Shown: positions 10,399-28,648, counted from the stretch's first letter. The stretch is 64,000 bases of DNA from Monoplex corrugatus (GCA_030674185.1 JAPXFY010000012.1:2063374-2127373); one strand, 5' to 3'. A program made the numbers and translations. Notes: a model not told the origin generated them from the letters alone.

Positions 10399-13115
10399 GT
10401 GGGTTTATCATTGTGTGCTGACATTTATAGTAACATAATGGTTTATGATTGTATGTTGACATTTATAGTAACATAATGGTTTATGATTGTTGACATTTAT
10501 AGTAACATAATGGTTTATGATTGTTGACATTTATAGTAACATAATGGTTTATCATTGTGTGTTGACAGTTATAGTAACATAATGGTTTATCATTGTGTGT
10601 TGACAGTTATAGTAACATAATGGTTTATGATTGTATGTTGACAGTTATAGTAACATAATGGTTTATGATTGTATGTTGACAGTTATAGTAACATAATGGT
10701 TTATGATTGTATGTTGACAGTTATAGTAACATAATGGTTTATGATTGTATGTTGACAGTTATAGTAACATAATGGTTTATGATTGTATGTTGACAGTTAT
10801 AGTAACATAATGGTTTATCATTGTGTGTTGACAGTTATAGTAACATAATGGTTTATCATTGTGTGTTGACAGTTATAGTAACATAATGGTTTATGATTGT
10901 GTGTTGACAGTTATAGTAACATAATGGTTTATGATTGTGTGTTGACAGTTATAGTAACATAATGGTTTATGATTGTGTGTTGACAGTTATAGTAACATAA
11001 TGGTTTATGATTGTGTGTTGACAGTTATAGTAACATAATGGTTTATGATTGTGTGTTGACAGTTATAGTAACATAATGGTTTATGATTGTGTGTTGACAG
11101 TTTTTAGTAACATAATGGTTTATGATTGTGTGTTGACAGTTATAGTAACATAATGGTTTATCATTGTGTGTTGACAGTTATAGTAACATAATGGTTTATC
11201 ATTGTGTGTTGACAGTTATAGTAACATAATGGTTTATGATTGTGTGTTGACAGTTATAGTAACATAATGGTTTATCATTGTGTGTTGACAGTTATAGTAA
11301 CATAATGGTTTATCATTGTGTGTTGACAGTTATAGTAACATAATGGTTTATGATTGTGTGTTGACATTTTATAGTAACATAATGGTTTATGATTGTGTGT
11401 TGACAGTTATAGTAACATAATGGTTTATGATTGTATGTTGACAGTTATAGTAACATAATGGTTTTATGATTGTGTGTTGACAGTTATAGTAACATAATGG
11501 TTTATCATTGTATGTTGACAGTTATAGTAACATAATGGTTTATCATTGTGTGTTGACAGTTATAGTAACATAATGGTTTATGATTGTGTGTTGACAGTTA
11601 TAGTAACATAATGGTTTATGATTGTTAGTGTTGACAGTTATAGTAACATAATGGTTTATGATTGTGTGTTGACAGTTATAGTAACATAATGGTTTATGAT
11701 TGTATGTTGACAGTTATAGTAACAAATGGTTTATGATTGTATGTTGACAGTTATAGTAATATAATGGTTTATCATTGTATGTTGACATTTATAGTAACAT
11801 AATGGTTTATGATTGTATGTTGACAGTTATAGTAATATAATGGTTTATCATTGTGTGTTGACAGTTATAGTAACATAATGGTTTATCATTGTGTGTTGAC
11901 AGTTATAGTATATAATGGTTTATCATTGTGTGTTGACAGTTATAGTAACATAATGGTTTATCATTGTGTGTTGACAGTTATAGTAACATAATGGTTTATC
12001 ATTGTGTGTTGACAGTTATAGTAACATAATGGTTTATCATTGTATGTTGACAGTTTAGTAACATAATGGTTTATCATTGTGTGTTGACAGTTATAGTAAC
12101 ATAATGGTTTATCATTGTATGTTGACAGTTATAGTAACATAATGGTTTATGATTGTATGTTGACAGTTATAGTAACATAATGGTTTATGATTGTATGTTG
12201 ACAGTTATAGTAACATAATGGTTTATGATTGTATGTTGACAGTTATAACTTATAGTAACATAATGGTTTATGATTGTATGTTGACAGTTATAGTAACATA
12301 ATGGTTTATCATTGTGTGTTGACAGTTATAGTAACATAATGGTTTATCATTGTGTGTTGACAGTTATAGTAACATAATGGTTTATCATTGTGTGTTGACA
12401 GTTATAGTAACATAATGGTTTATCATTGTATGTTGACAGTTATAGTAACATAATGGTTTATCATTGTATGTTGACAGTTATAGTAACATAATGGTTTATC
12501 ATTGTGTGTTGACAGTTATAGTAACATAATGGTTTATCATTGTGTGTTGACAGTTATAGTAACATAATGGTTTATGATTGTATGTTGACAGTTATAGTAA
12601 CATAATGGTTTATGATTGTATGTTGACATTTATAGTAACATAATGGTTTATGATTGTTGACAGTTATAGTAACATAATGGTTTATGATTGTGTGTTGACA
12701 GTTATAGTAACATAATGGTTTATCATTGTATGTTGACATTTATAGTAACATAATGGTTTATGATTGTTGACAGTTATAGTAACATAATGGTTTATCATTG
12801 TATGTTGACAGTTATAGTAAGATAATGGTTTATCATTGTATGTTGACAGTTATAGTAACATAATGGTTTATCATTGTGTGTTGACAGTTATAGTAACATA
12901 ATGGTTTATCATTGTGTGTTGACAGTTATAGTAACATAATGGTTTATCATTGTATGTTGACAGTTATAGTAACATAATGGTTTATCATTGTGTGTTGACA
13001 GTTATAGTAACATAATGGTTTATCATTGTATGTTGACAGTTATAGTAACATAATGGTTTATGATTGTATGTTGACAGTTATAGTAACATAATGGTTTATC
13101 ATTGTATGTTGACAG
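10399..13115. repeat. 38-bp minisatellite, ~71 copies, filling the intron before the large exon
   Basis: The unit is TTATAGTAACATAATGGT, TTATGATTGTGTG, TTGACAG, with G/C alternation in TTATSATTG and G/A in TGTRTG. The last unit stops at TTGACAG/TTA, where the exon begins, so the exon's acceptor is the edge of the array. There is very little unit decay apart from a few short or long units (for example near 11100, 11620 and 12245). Confidence 0.95.
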
Positions 13116-15376
13116 TTACTGAAGAACGAAGACCAAACCAACCGTCCTGACATAAGCAGCTATTTTTCTCCTGCACCAGTCACCACCACCACCATCTCTG
13201 CCGTTCATCAAAATCAGACAATCACCACCGCCATCAGTGGCATCAGCAGCATCAGCAGCTTCCAGGCGCAAGTCGATTCAGATAGCATGATGAAGGACAA
13301 GTGTGGTGATGATCTCATGGCTCGAAAGGATCCAAATGGACACATTGAGGAGAAGTATCTTAAGATATCTCCTATGCTGGATCAGTCCAGATCCAAAGAG
13401 TCGCCCAAATCTGCAGTAGGGCGGTTTGACTTCGATTTTGGTTTCCCTTCACAGGAAGTTCTTGGAAAACAAAAAACTTCCCTTACGTCAAAAACCGCAA
13501 AACCTAACTCCCCCTCTTCCTCCACCCAATACATGTCACGATTGTCCCCCGCCACCCGACCTGTGTCACAGATGTCCCCCTTTTCCACCAGCCAACAGGC
13601 GAGAAACAAAGACAGAGGGTCACCTGCCTCCACAATGGACAGGACAGTGGCTGCCGAGGTGTCGCAGGGTCACACAGTTGGGAGGAAGCGACGCCTGTAT
13701 GGGGAGACATCAGACATTGCTGACGGTCCCACACCACACAAACGTGCGTTTTATCAATCACGCGCCAGGAGCAAGAGTTCCTACCCTGTCCCTGGAGACG
13801 CGTCAGTGGGGAAGGATGCGGCCAGCAGTCCCAGCGGTCGGAGAGTCAGCTCCTTCCTTTCTGGCCGGGAGCCTGTTGTCACCAGTAGACATCGCAAACA
13901 GGGCGCAAGTGGTGCACAATACCCGAAGACCACGGTCAACAAGAGCGGTTTATTATCACGAAGAAGGGGAACTTGTCTTGAGAATTCCAAGTCGTCGTCA
14001 CGTACAGTCAATGACGTTAAAAATGGGTGCTCCAATAATAGACACCAGTTTTATAAAGAGTTCTTAAACTTACCATCTATGACAAGTCCTCTGCCTTGCT
14101 TCAACAGAAATAGCAAAAAGAACCACAAGACTGTAGCATCTGTCAGCAAGAAATGTCAGTCAGTGGACACAATAAGCCACACAGAGACCTCTGATGGTCA
14201 TGTGGGGAAGTCTGTCCGTCCACAAGCTTCTGGTGATGTCTCAGGGAGGTCTGTCGACCCAAAGGCTTCTGATAGCCATTCCAGGAAGAATGTCCACCTG
14301 AAGGCTTCAAGTGATGTCTCAGGGAGGTCTGTTGACCCAAAGGCTTCTGATAGCCATTCCAGGAAGAATGTCCACCTGAAGGCTTCAAGTGATGTCTCAG
14401 GGAGGTCTGTCGACCCAAAGGCTTCTGATAGCCATTCCAGGAAGAATGTCCACCTGAAGGCTTCAAGTGATGTCTCAGGGAGGTCTGTTGACCCAAAGGC
14501 TTCTCATAGCCACTCCAGGAAGAATGTCCACCTGAAGGCTTCAAATGGTCACCTGGGCAGGTCAGTCCGTCCTCCTGTATCAGATAGTGACTCAGGCAGA
14601 TCATCACCAAACACCTGTGGACGCTCAGAGAGTTCTCACAGACCTGTGACATCAGACAGGGAGTGTCAGAGTCCTGTTGGTGGTGTCAGTCTGTCTGAAG
14701 GATCCCTGCGGGAGAAGTCCCGTGCCCAGAATGTGGAGGATGTTGATGAGTCTCTTGACGACTGGTTGCCGCCCCTGGATGGGCCTTACATCAACAGCAG
14801 CAGACTGCCTGACCTCCCCCGTGTGTTGCCTGTGCCAGAAAGGTCTGACTCTCCAGACTGGCCATGTGTGCCAGACATGGCGGAGCTTCCTAACTTGCTA
14901 CCTGTGAAGATGAGTGAGGCAGAGCTTCCTGACTTGCCGCCTGTGAAGATGAGTGAGGCAGAGCTTCCTGACTTGCCGCCTGTGAAGATGAGTGAGGCAG
15001 AGCTTCCTGACTTGCCGCCTGTGAAGATGAGTGAGGCAGAGCTTCCTGACTTGCCGCCTGTGAAGATGAGTGAGGCAGAGCTTCCTGACTTGCCGCCTGT
15101 GAAGGTGAGTGAGGCAGAGCTTCCTGACTTGCCGCCTGTGAAGGTGAGTGAGGACCAGCAGGTGGCGTTACACAGTGCCAACAGTGACACTCCCTTCAGC
15201 GGCATTTCGCCTCACAGGCACCGAGGCCTTTCCAACCACCACAAACATCGTTCCCAGACCTCGCCGGAGAACAGCAGTACTCCTAAGCGGAGAAGAAAGA
15301 GGACGACACGCAGAACTCCACTGACCAACTTGTCCGAGAACAAGAGCAAGACAAGTGACCATGACTCAGACAGTTG
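13116..15376 (+). CDS. large coding exon: disordered, basic, probably nuclear protein region
   Basis: An open frame of about 753 codons runs from the acceptor TTGACAG/TTACTG to the donor AGTTG/GTGAGT. It is open upstream of the first Met at 13287, so this is an internal exon rather than a start. The product is low in hydrophobics and rich in Ser/Pro/Lys/Arg. Residues about 10-17 read RPDISSYF, resembling a PCNA-interacting box but with Arg in place of Gln. At 14190-14618 there are about 11 thirteen-residue repeats, and at 14880-15152 seven copies of AELPDLPPVKMSE. Near the end lies KRRRKRTTRR, a likely nuclear localisation signal. The exon leaves two bases that join in phase to exon 18694-18830. 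No PWWP or other folded domain is visible in it. The supposed gene is a chromatin or DNA-repair type protein by composition and C-terminal resemblance only. Confidence 0.75.
14190..14618 (+). repeat. coding 39-bp (13-residue) repeat array, ~11 units
   Basis: The residue pattern is S-x-x-x-S-G/R-R/K-S/N-V-x-x-K/P-A. Two alternating forms, ending SGRSVDPKA and SRKNVHLKA, make a 78-bp higher-order unit repeated four times. Outer units are more diverged (SDGHVGKSVRPQA first, SNGHLGRSVRPPV near the end), as expected when the middle of an array expands most recently. The array stays in frame throughout. Confidence 0.9.
14880..15152 (+). repeat. coding 39-bp (13-residue) repeat array, 7 units
   Basis: Seven copies of AELPDLPPVK(M/V)SE. 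The first reads NLLPV in place of DLPPV. The last two have Val for Met, which turns AAGATGAGT into AAGGTGAGT at 15102-15110 and 15141-15149. Acidic and proline-rich; no known domain. Confidence 0.95.
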
Positions 15377-15439
15377 GTGAGTGACCTTTGCTCTGTGTCC
15401 CTTGTACTGTGGCATGTCTATAGTTAGAGATGTAGTGGT

Positions 15440-15722
15440 ATTTTTTAAGCGGTTTACACATGGGACTAGAGGTTGAAAAGTCTGAGCTCAATCCTGTCTA
15501 GTTGGCAGCCAGTGGGTAAATGATGGAGGCTTGTCTGATGTTTGTTCTGTGATGTATGCAGTGAAACCCATCAGGAGGGGACAATCTTGGGACATGCTGC
15601 AATATGTGCACATTTGTTGACCTGGGAGATAGTTAACTATGTCTCCAGCATGTGCTGCTCGTGTAGGATCAAACTTGAACCTTCTGAATGGACGTTCCAT
15701 GTCCTAACCCCTTGGCTATGGT
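15440..15722 (-). mobile_element. tRNA-derived SINE, minus strand, in intron 1
   Basis: On the minus strand the segment starts with TAGCCAAGGGGTTAGGACAT, a good pol III A box, followed about 45 bases later by the B-box-like GGTTCAAGTTTGATCC. A roughly 200-bp unrelated body follows. The spacing is that of a tRNA. It is a different family from the SINE at 5285. It lies between the donor of the large exon and the 46-48-bp array. Confidence 0.55.
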
Positions 15723-15737
15723 GTTCTTTGTCATCAG

Positions 15738-18655
15738 ATGATGATGTCATCAGTTGTAGATATGTAACTGTGTGTTGTCAGATGATGATGTCATCAGTTG
15801 TATATATATAACTGTGTGTTGTCAGATGATGATGTCATCAGTTGTAGACATGTATGTAACTCTATGTTGTCAGATGATGATGTCATCAGTTGTAGACATG
15901 TATGTAACTGTTGTCAGATGATGATGTCATCAGTGGTATATATGTAACTCTATGTTGTCAGATGATGATGTCATCAGTTGTAGACATGTATGTAACTATG
16001 TTGTCAGATGATGATGTCATCAGTTATAGACATGTATGTAACTCTATGTTGTCAGATGATGATGTCATCAGTTGTAGACATGTATGTAACTGTTGTCAGA
16101 TGATGATGTCATCAGTGGTATATATGTAACTCTATGTTGTCAGATGATGATGTCATCAGTTGTAGACATGTATGTATTGTAACTCTATGTTGTCAGATGA
16201 TGATGTCGTCAGTTGTAGACATGTATGTAACTCTGTTGTCAGATGATGATCATGATGTCATCAGTGGTATATATGTAACTCTATGTTGTCAGATGATGAT
16301 GTCATCAGTTGTAGACATGTATGTATTGTAACTCTATGTTGTCAGATGATGATGATGTCATCAGTTGTAGACATGTATGTGACTCTGTTGTCAGATGATG
16401 ATGTCATCAGTTGTAGACATGTATGTAACTCTGTTGTCAGATGATGATGTCATCAGTTGTAGACATGTATGTAACTGTTGTCAGATGATGATGTCATCAG
16501 TTGTAGACATATATGTAACTCTGTTGTCAGATGATGATGTCATCAGTTGTAGACATGTATGTAACTCTGTTGTCAGATGATGATGTCATCAGTTGTAGAC
16601 ATGTATGTAACTCTGTTGTCAGATGATGATGTCATCAGTTGTAGACATGTATGTAACTCTGTTGTCAGATGATGATGTCATCAGTGGTATATATGTAACT
16701 CTATGTTGTCAGATGGTGATGTCATCAGTTGCAGACATGTATGTAACTATGTTGTCAGATGATGATGTCATCAGTGGTATATATGTAACTCTATGTTGTC
16801 AGATGATGATGTCATCAGTTGTAGACATGTATGTAACTCTATGTTGTCAGATGGTGATGTCATCAGTAGTAATGTATGTAACTCTGTTGTCAGATGATGA
16901 TGTCATCAGTTGTAGACATGTATGTAACTATGTTGTCAGATGGTGATGTCATCAGTAGTAGACATGTATGTAACTATGTTGTCAGATGATGATGTCATCA
17001 GTTATAGACATGTATGTAACTCTATGTTGTCAGATGATGATGTCATCAGTTGTAGACGTGTATGTAACTATGTTGTCAGATGATGATGTCATCAGTTGTA
17101 GACATGTATGTAACTCTGTTGTCAGATGGTGATGTCATCAGTTGTAGACATGTATGTAACTCTGTTGTCAGATGATGATGTCAACAGTTGTAGACATGTA
17201 TGTAACTGTTGTCAGATGATGATGTCATCAGTTGTAGACATATATGTAACTCTATGTTGTCAGATGATGATGTCATCAGTTGTAGACATGTATGTAACTA
17301 TGTTGTCAGATGATGATGTCATCAGTTATAGACATGTATGTAACTGTTGTCAGATGATGATGTCATCAGTGGTATATATGTAACTATGTTGTCAGATGAT
17401 GATGTCATCAGTTGTAGACATGTATGTAACTCTTTATGTTGTCAGATGAGGATGTCATCAGTTGTAGACATATATGTAACTCTATGTTGTCAGATGGTGA
17501 TGTCATCAGAAGTAATGTATGTAACTCTGTTGTCAGATGATGATGTCATCAGTTGTAGACATGTATGTAACTCTATGTTGTCAGACGGTGATGTCATCAG
17601 TTGTAGACATATGTAACTCTATGTTGTCAGATGGTGATGTCATCAGTTGTAGACATGTATGTAACTCTGTTGTCAGATGATGATGTCATCAGTTGTAGAC
17701 ATGTATGTAACTATGTTGTCAGATGATGATGTCATCAGTTGTAGACATGTATGTAACTCTGTTGTCAGATGATGATGTCATCAGTTGTAGACATGTATGT
17801 ATTGTAACTCTATGTTGTCAGATGGTGATGTCATCAGTAGTGATGTATGTAACTCTGTTGTCAGATGATGATGTCATCAGTTGTAGACATGTATGTAACT
17901 ATGTTGTCAGATGGTGATGTCATCAGTAGTAGACATGTATGTAACTATGTTGTCAGATGATGATGTCATCAGTTATAGACATGTATGTAACTGTTGTCAG
18001 ATGATGATGTCATCAGTGGTATATATGTAACTATGTTGTCAGATGATGATGTCATCAGTTGTAGACATGTATGTAACTCTTATGTTGTCAGATGATGATG
18101 TCATCAGTTGTAGACATATATGTAACTCTATGTTGTCAGATGGTGATGTCATCAGAAGTAATGTATGTAACTCTGTTGTCAGATGATGATGTCATCAGTT
18201 GTAGACATGTATGTAACTCTATGTTGTCAGACGGTGATGTCATCAGTTGTAGACATATGTAACTATGTTGTCAGATGGTGATGTCATCAGTTGTAGACAT
18301 GTATGTAACTCTGTTGTCAGATGATGATGTCATCAGTTGTAGACATGTATGTAACTATGTTGTCAGATGATGATGTCATCAGTTGTAGACATGTATGTAA
18401 CTCTGTTGTCAGATGATGATGTCATCAGTTGTAGACATGTATGTATTGTAACTCTATGTTGTCAGATGGTGATGTCATCAGTTGTAATGTATGTAACTCT
18501 TGTCAGATGATGATGTCATCAGTTGTAGACATGTATGTAACTCATGTTGTCAGATGGTGATGTCATCAGTGGTATATATGTAACTCTATGTTGTCAGATG
18601 ATGATGTCATCAGTGGTATATATGTAACTATGTTGTCAGATGATGATGTCATCAG
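15738..18655. repeat. 46-48-bp minisatellite, ~60 copies, in intron 1
   Basis: The unit is TTGTCAGATGATGATG, TCATCAGTTGTAGACATG, TATGTAACTCTA. Variant units (GTGGTATATATG, AGTAGTAATG) recur in the same order, for example around 16670-16960, 17340-17560 and 17990-18200, showing higher-order duplication of multi-unit blocks. It stops 38 bp before the next exon. Confidence 0.95.
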
Positions 18656-18693
18656 TGAAGTTTTTCACTCACATTGTGGCATGCTGTTTTCAG

Positions 18694-18830
18694 CAGGCAC
18701 ATGTCGTCGGTGTCGGACATGGAACTAATGAAGCTGACGGCCAGCTTGAAGTCCCAGATGTTGGCCATTGCCAGTGGTACCCTGCACAGCCAGCGACATG
18801 ACATCTACAGACAGGGAGGACAAGCCAGGC
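18694..18830 (+). CDS. exon 2 of the host gene (PWWP3/MUM1-like C-terminal region, start)
   Basis: The acceptor is CTGTTTTCAGCAG, a tandem NAGNAG site, so the exon can start at 18694 or 18697. Both keep the frame from the large exon. The donor is CCAGGC/GTGAGT. The 45 codons read MSSVSDMELMKLTASLKSQ, then MLAIASGTLHSQRHDIYRQG and GQAR: a helical, amphipathic stretch unlike the disordered exon before it. It ends with one extra base that joins in phase to 28653. In PWWP3A/MUM1, as I remember it, a similar helical stretch follows the PWWP domain. Here no PWWP domain precedes it in the window. Confidence 0.7.
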
Positions 18831-19261
18831 GTGAGTGTACTCAAAGTGGCACACAGCGATTATACATTGACACATACAGTGCTCTTACACTCTCACACTG
18901 AATGCCCATGGGATGACATTTGTACACACACAGGGTGACGTTTATACGCTCATTGATACAAATGTACTGACACACACAGTGACACGTAGTGACATCACAA
19001 TCACACACACACACACACACACTCTCATACACTCACTTTCTCCCCCCCCCCTCCCTCTCTGCCTGTCTGTCTCTCCTCCCTCCCTCTCTGCCTGTCTGTC
19101 TGTCTCTCCCTCTCTGTCTGTCTGTCTGTCTGTCTGTACCTCTCTGTCTGTCTGTCTGTCTGTCTCTGTGTGATACACAAACCACAGTGACACAATTTGA
19201 GGTTAAAGATAGGTGAACAGAGGTGATGGTGGTAATAAATGTTGTTGGGGAATGGATAGAG
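18831..19261. repeat. intron 2 start with CA and CTGT simple repeats
   Basis: The first ~170 bases after the donor are unique with scattered CA repeats. (CA)n lies at 19004-19020, then CTCTCCCTC and (CTGT)n tracts up to about 19170. No gene is visible. Confidence 0.8.
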
Positions 19262-25755
<6,494 letters not shown>

Positions 25756-25834
25756 TGCGTGTGTGTCTGTTTTAGCGCTTAGATTTGATTTTATCAAGAT
25801 TTTGCGCTATATAAATAAATAAAATATTGTATAA
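25756..25834 (+). mobile_element. 3' end fragment of the L2/CR1-like LINE
   Basis: The stretch GTGTGTCTGTTTTAGCGC through GCGCTATATAAATAAATAAA matches the 3' terminal ~80 bases of the LINE at 7454-9167. It abuts the last units of the 37-bp array directly. No coding part is present. Confidence 0.75.
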
Positions 25835-25837
25835 AAC

Positions 25838-25914
25838 ACGCATATCACACACACACACCGCACACACACACACATATCTGATTCACATAATATGGTATGC
25901 ATGTAACATGCATT

Positions 25915-25965
<51 letters not shown>

Positions 25966-26093
25966 ACACACACACACACATCTGCATGCATGTACAAGCA
26001 CAGACACACAGTCACACAATCCACAAGCAAGTTATCACTCACAAAACAAGTGTATACTCACAGTTCGCCCCACAGACATCTAAGATCGTTCTG
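25838..26093. repeat. (CA)n microsatellites and short unique sequence
   Basis: CA runs at 25849-25873 and 25917-25981. The remainder to 26093 is unique with no recognised feature. Confidence 0.9.
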
Positions 26094-26436
26094 CCCTGCT
26101 GTTTATCAATAGCGTGCACCTTTCCCCTTCAGTTGGCGCACTTTTTGGTTCTGCCCTGCTGTTTATCAATAGCGTGCACCTTTCCCCTTCAGTTGGCGCA
26201 CTTTTTGGTTCTGCCCTGCTGTTTATCAATAGCGTGCACCTTTCCCCTTCAGTTGGCGCACTTTTTGGTTCTGCCCTGCTGGTTATCAATAGCGTGCACC
26301 TTTCCCCTTCAGTTGGCGCACTTTTTGGTTCTGCCCTGCTGTTTATCAATAGCGTGCACCTTTCCCCTTCAGTTGGCGCACTTTTTGGTTCTGCCCTGCT
26401 GGTTATCAATAGCGTGCACCTTTCCCCTTCCCTTCC
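26094..26436. repeat. 60-bp minisatellite, ~5.7 nearly identical copies
   Basis: The unit begins CTGCCCTGCTGTTTATCAAT and ends TTGGCGCACTTTTTGGTT. The only difference seen is GCTGTTTATC versus GCTGGTTATC. Because 60 is divisible by three, several frames stay open through the array on both strands, but no start, composition or context supports a protein. Confidence 0.95.
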
Positions 26437-26588
26437 TCTCTCCACACCCCTTTCAGCCAACCATAGCGAGGCACAGGCGCGCATGGAAGTACTCGTTTAG
26501 ACCTACAGATTGACCTAGGTTCCAGTACTTGGTGCTGATCTCAATCATTTTCTACATTCAGTCCCTCTAAAAATCTTGAAAGAACGCA

Positions 26589-26593
<5 letters not shown>

Positions 26594-26655
<62 letters not shown>

Positions 26656-26871
26656 GCATGCAATAGTGGGAGGGGAGAGAGAGAGAGAGATATGCGTTCC
26701 TTGCGCGAACACACACACACACACAGACACGCACACACACACACACAAACACATACACACAGACACGCACACACACATACACACACACACACGCACACAC
26801 ACACACATACACACCTGCACACACACACAGACACGCACACACGCACACACACAGACACGCACACACACATA

Positions 26872-26942
<71 letters not shown>
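26594..26942. repeat. (CA)n microsatellite cluster
   Basis: Long CA runs at 26594-26653 and 26879-26941 with GA and ACGC interruptions between. The His/Thr and Cys/Val frames are repeat artefacts. Confidence 0.95.
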
Positions 26943-26944
<2 letters not shown>

Positions 26945-27786
26945 AAGTGCAGCGCGCCTATGCACATGGCCTAGTTCACCCACAGCCGATGGCGTGCTTC
27001 GGCCGGGCAACAGCTAACACCCGATTTTAGCCAAATTCAAGCCTCCAGAAAAGAGTGAAAACAGAGAACGAACTGCGATTTTTAGAAATTTGAGAAAGTT
27101 AAAGCACTGAAGATCACGAATCTGACCATGCCAAAATGGACAAAAACGTGTGAAGATTGTAACTTGCACTATACTTACGCCACTACTACGAAAATAATCT
27201 CACTTTATACTGAACAAACAACAACCACCTGGAAATATGAGTCAATCATCACATTAGTAATTTCTACTAAAACTCAAAGGAATGATCACTTCTTCAGAAC
27301 AATGAGTATTCACAGCACTGAATGCATCCAGGTAAAGTGATGAAAAAATTCTCGATCATTACACAAATTCACAAAACATACAGAAAACCGCACTCAGATT
27401 CCTTCTTTGTCAGTATTGCTGTAGCACAAGACGCGCTTCAGAGATGGATTTTGGTCAAACCTGCCTGGCTAAAAATACCACTTCCAAGCGATGCTGGCTG
27501 ACAGAAAGGTACCAACTAAAGGGTGTCAGAATGGCTGGGAAAATGCAGCCGTGTGTTGTGTTGCTGATAGACACATGTGTTGTTATGTTGTGTTGTGTTG
27601 CAGGTTTGTTTCTGTGATGTGGTTGCTTGATGCATTGATGCTGTCTGTGTTTACCATGGTGCAGGATGTGTTTTCAGCATTTTCAATCTTCTAGTTCTTG
27701 TTATTGTATTTAATGTTGCAAATGGAGATACAGTTTTCATTATATCTTATGTTGCTTCAATTACAGACTGATTCAGACATTAAACT
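26943..27786. other. unique intronic sequence, one stray 37-bp-array unit
   Basis: About 840 bases without a supported gene. At 27553-27602 there is a single diverged copy of the intron 2 array unit (GTTGCTGATAGACACATG), 1.8 kb from the main array. It ends in TTGTGTTGCAG, but the sequence after it meets a stop in the required phase. Confidence 0.6.
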
Positions 27787-27819
27787 CATGGGCTAGGTAG
27801 GACCTCAATACCTTTCCAA

Positions 27820-28325
27820 CACATAGAGTTTATGTGCAGGCTTAAGGCTTGTGCCATGATCATTGTGGATCTTCTTCATCACATGGTATCAGTGGCTTAC
27901 TAACACATAGGATTTATGTGCAGGCTTAAGGCTTGTGCCATGATCATTGTGGATCTTCTCCACCACATGGTATCAGTGGCTTACTAACACAGGATTTATG
28001 TGCAGGCTTAAGGCTTGTGCCATGATCATTCTGGATCTTCTTCCTCACATGGTATCAGTGGCTTGCCAACATATAGAGTTTATATGCAAGCTTAAGGCTT
28101 GTGCCATGATCATTTTGTATCTTCTCTATCAGTAGTATCATATATCATCAGTGGCTTGCCAACATATAGGATTTATACGCAGGCTTAAGGCTTGTGCCGT
28201 GATCATTCTGAATCTTCTCCATCACATGGTATCAGAGGCTTGCCAACACATATGATTTATATGCAGGCTTAAGGCTTGTTCCATGAACATTTTGGATATT
28301 CTTCATCACATGGCATCAGTGGCGT
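27820..28325. repeat. ~84-bp minisatellite, ~6 copies
   Basis: CTTAAGGCTTGTGCCATG recurs at 27841, 27925, 28007, 28091, 28184 and 28268, with shared TCACATGGTATCAGTGGC between. The copies are more diverged than in neighbouring arrays, so it is older. Confidence 0.9.
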
Positions 28326-28466
28326 CGGTGCATATGGAATTTGTTCAGAGCATGGAGACACTATCTTCAGAAATTAAAACTTGAAGTGAACAGACTTGTA
28401 TTACAGTGTGCTAGTGAGGTGGAAACTAGATCATAGTCAGTATAGCACTGTACAATTAAAAGTGTG

Positions 28467-28581
28467 TGTGCATGTGTGTGTGTCTGTGTGTGTGTGTGTG
28501 TGCCTGTATGTGTGTGTGTGTTTATTTGCACCTGTGTATGTGTTTCTGTGTGAACATAAAGACCCTGACACAAACGTTTGC

Positions 28582-28648
<67 letters not shown>
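28467..28648. repeat. (TG)n microsatellites immediately before exon 3
   Basis: An interrupted TG tract at 28467-28552 and a pure (GT)n tract of about 31 repeats at 28584-28647. Only GATCAG separates the pure tract from the exon, so it occupies the position of the polypyrimidine tract. Confidence 0.9.

Noticed and set aside
26094..26500. Possible secreted or membrane protein from the 60-bp repeat
   Set aside because: The hydrophobic periodic frame is present on both strands and ends right after the array. No start or splice context.
27603..27690. Possible extra exon after TTGTGTTGCAG
   Set aside because: In the phase required by exon 2 (one base carried over) it hits TGA within a few codons, and no GT donor follows in a suitable place.
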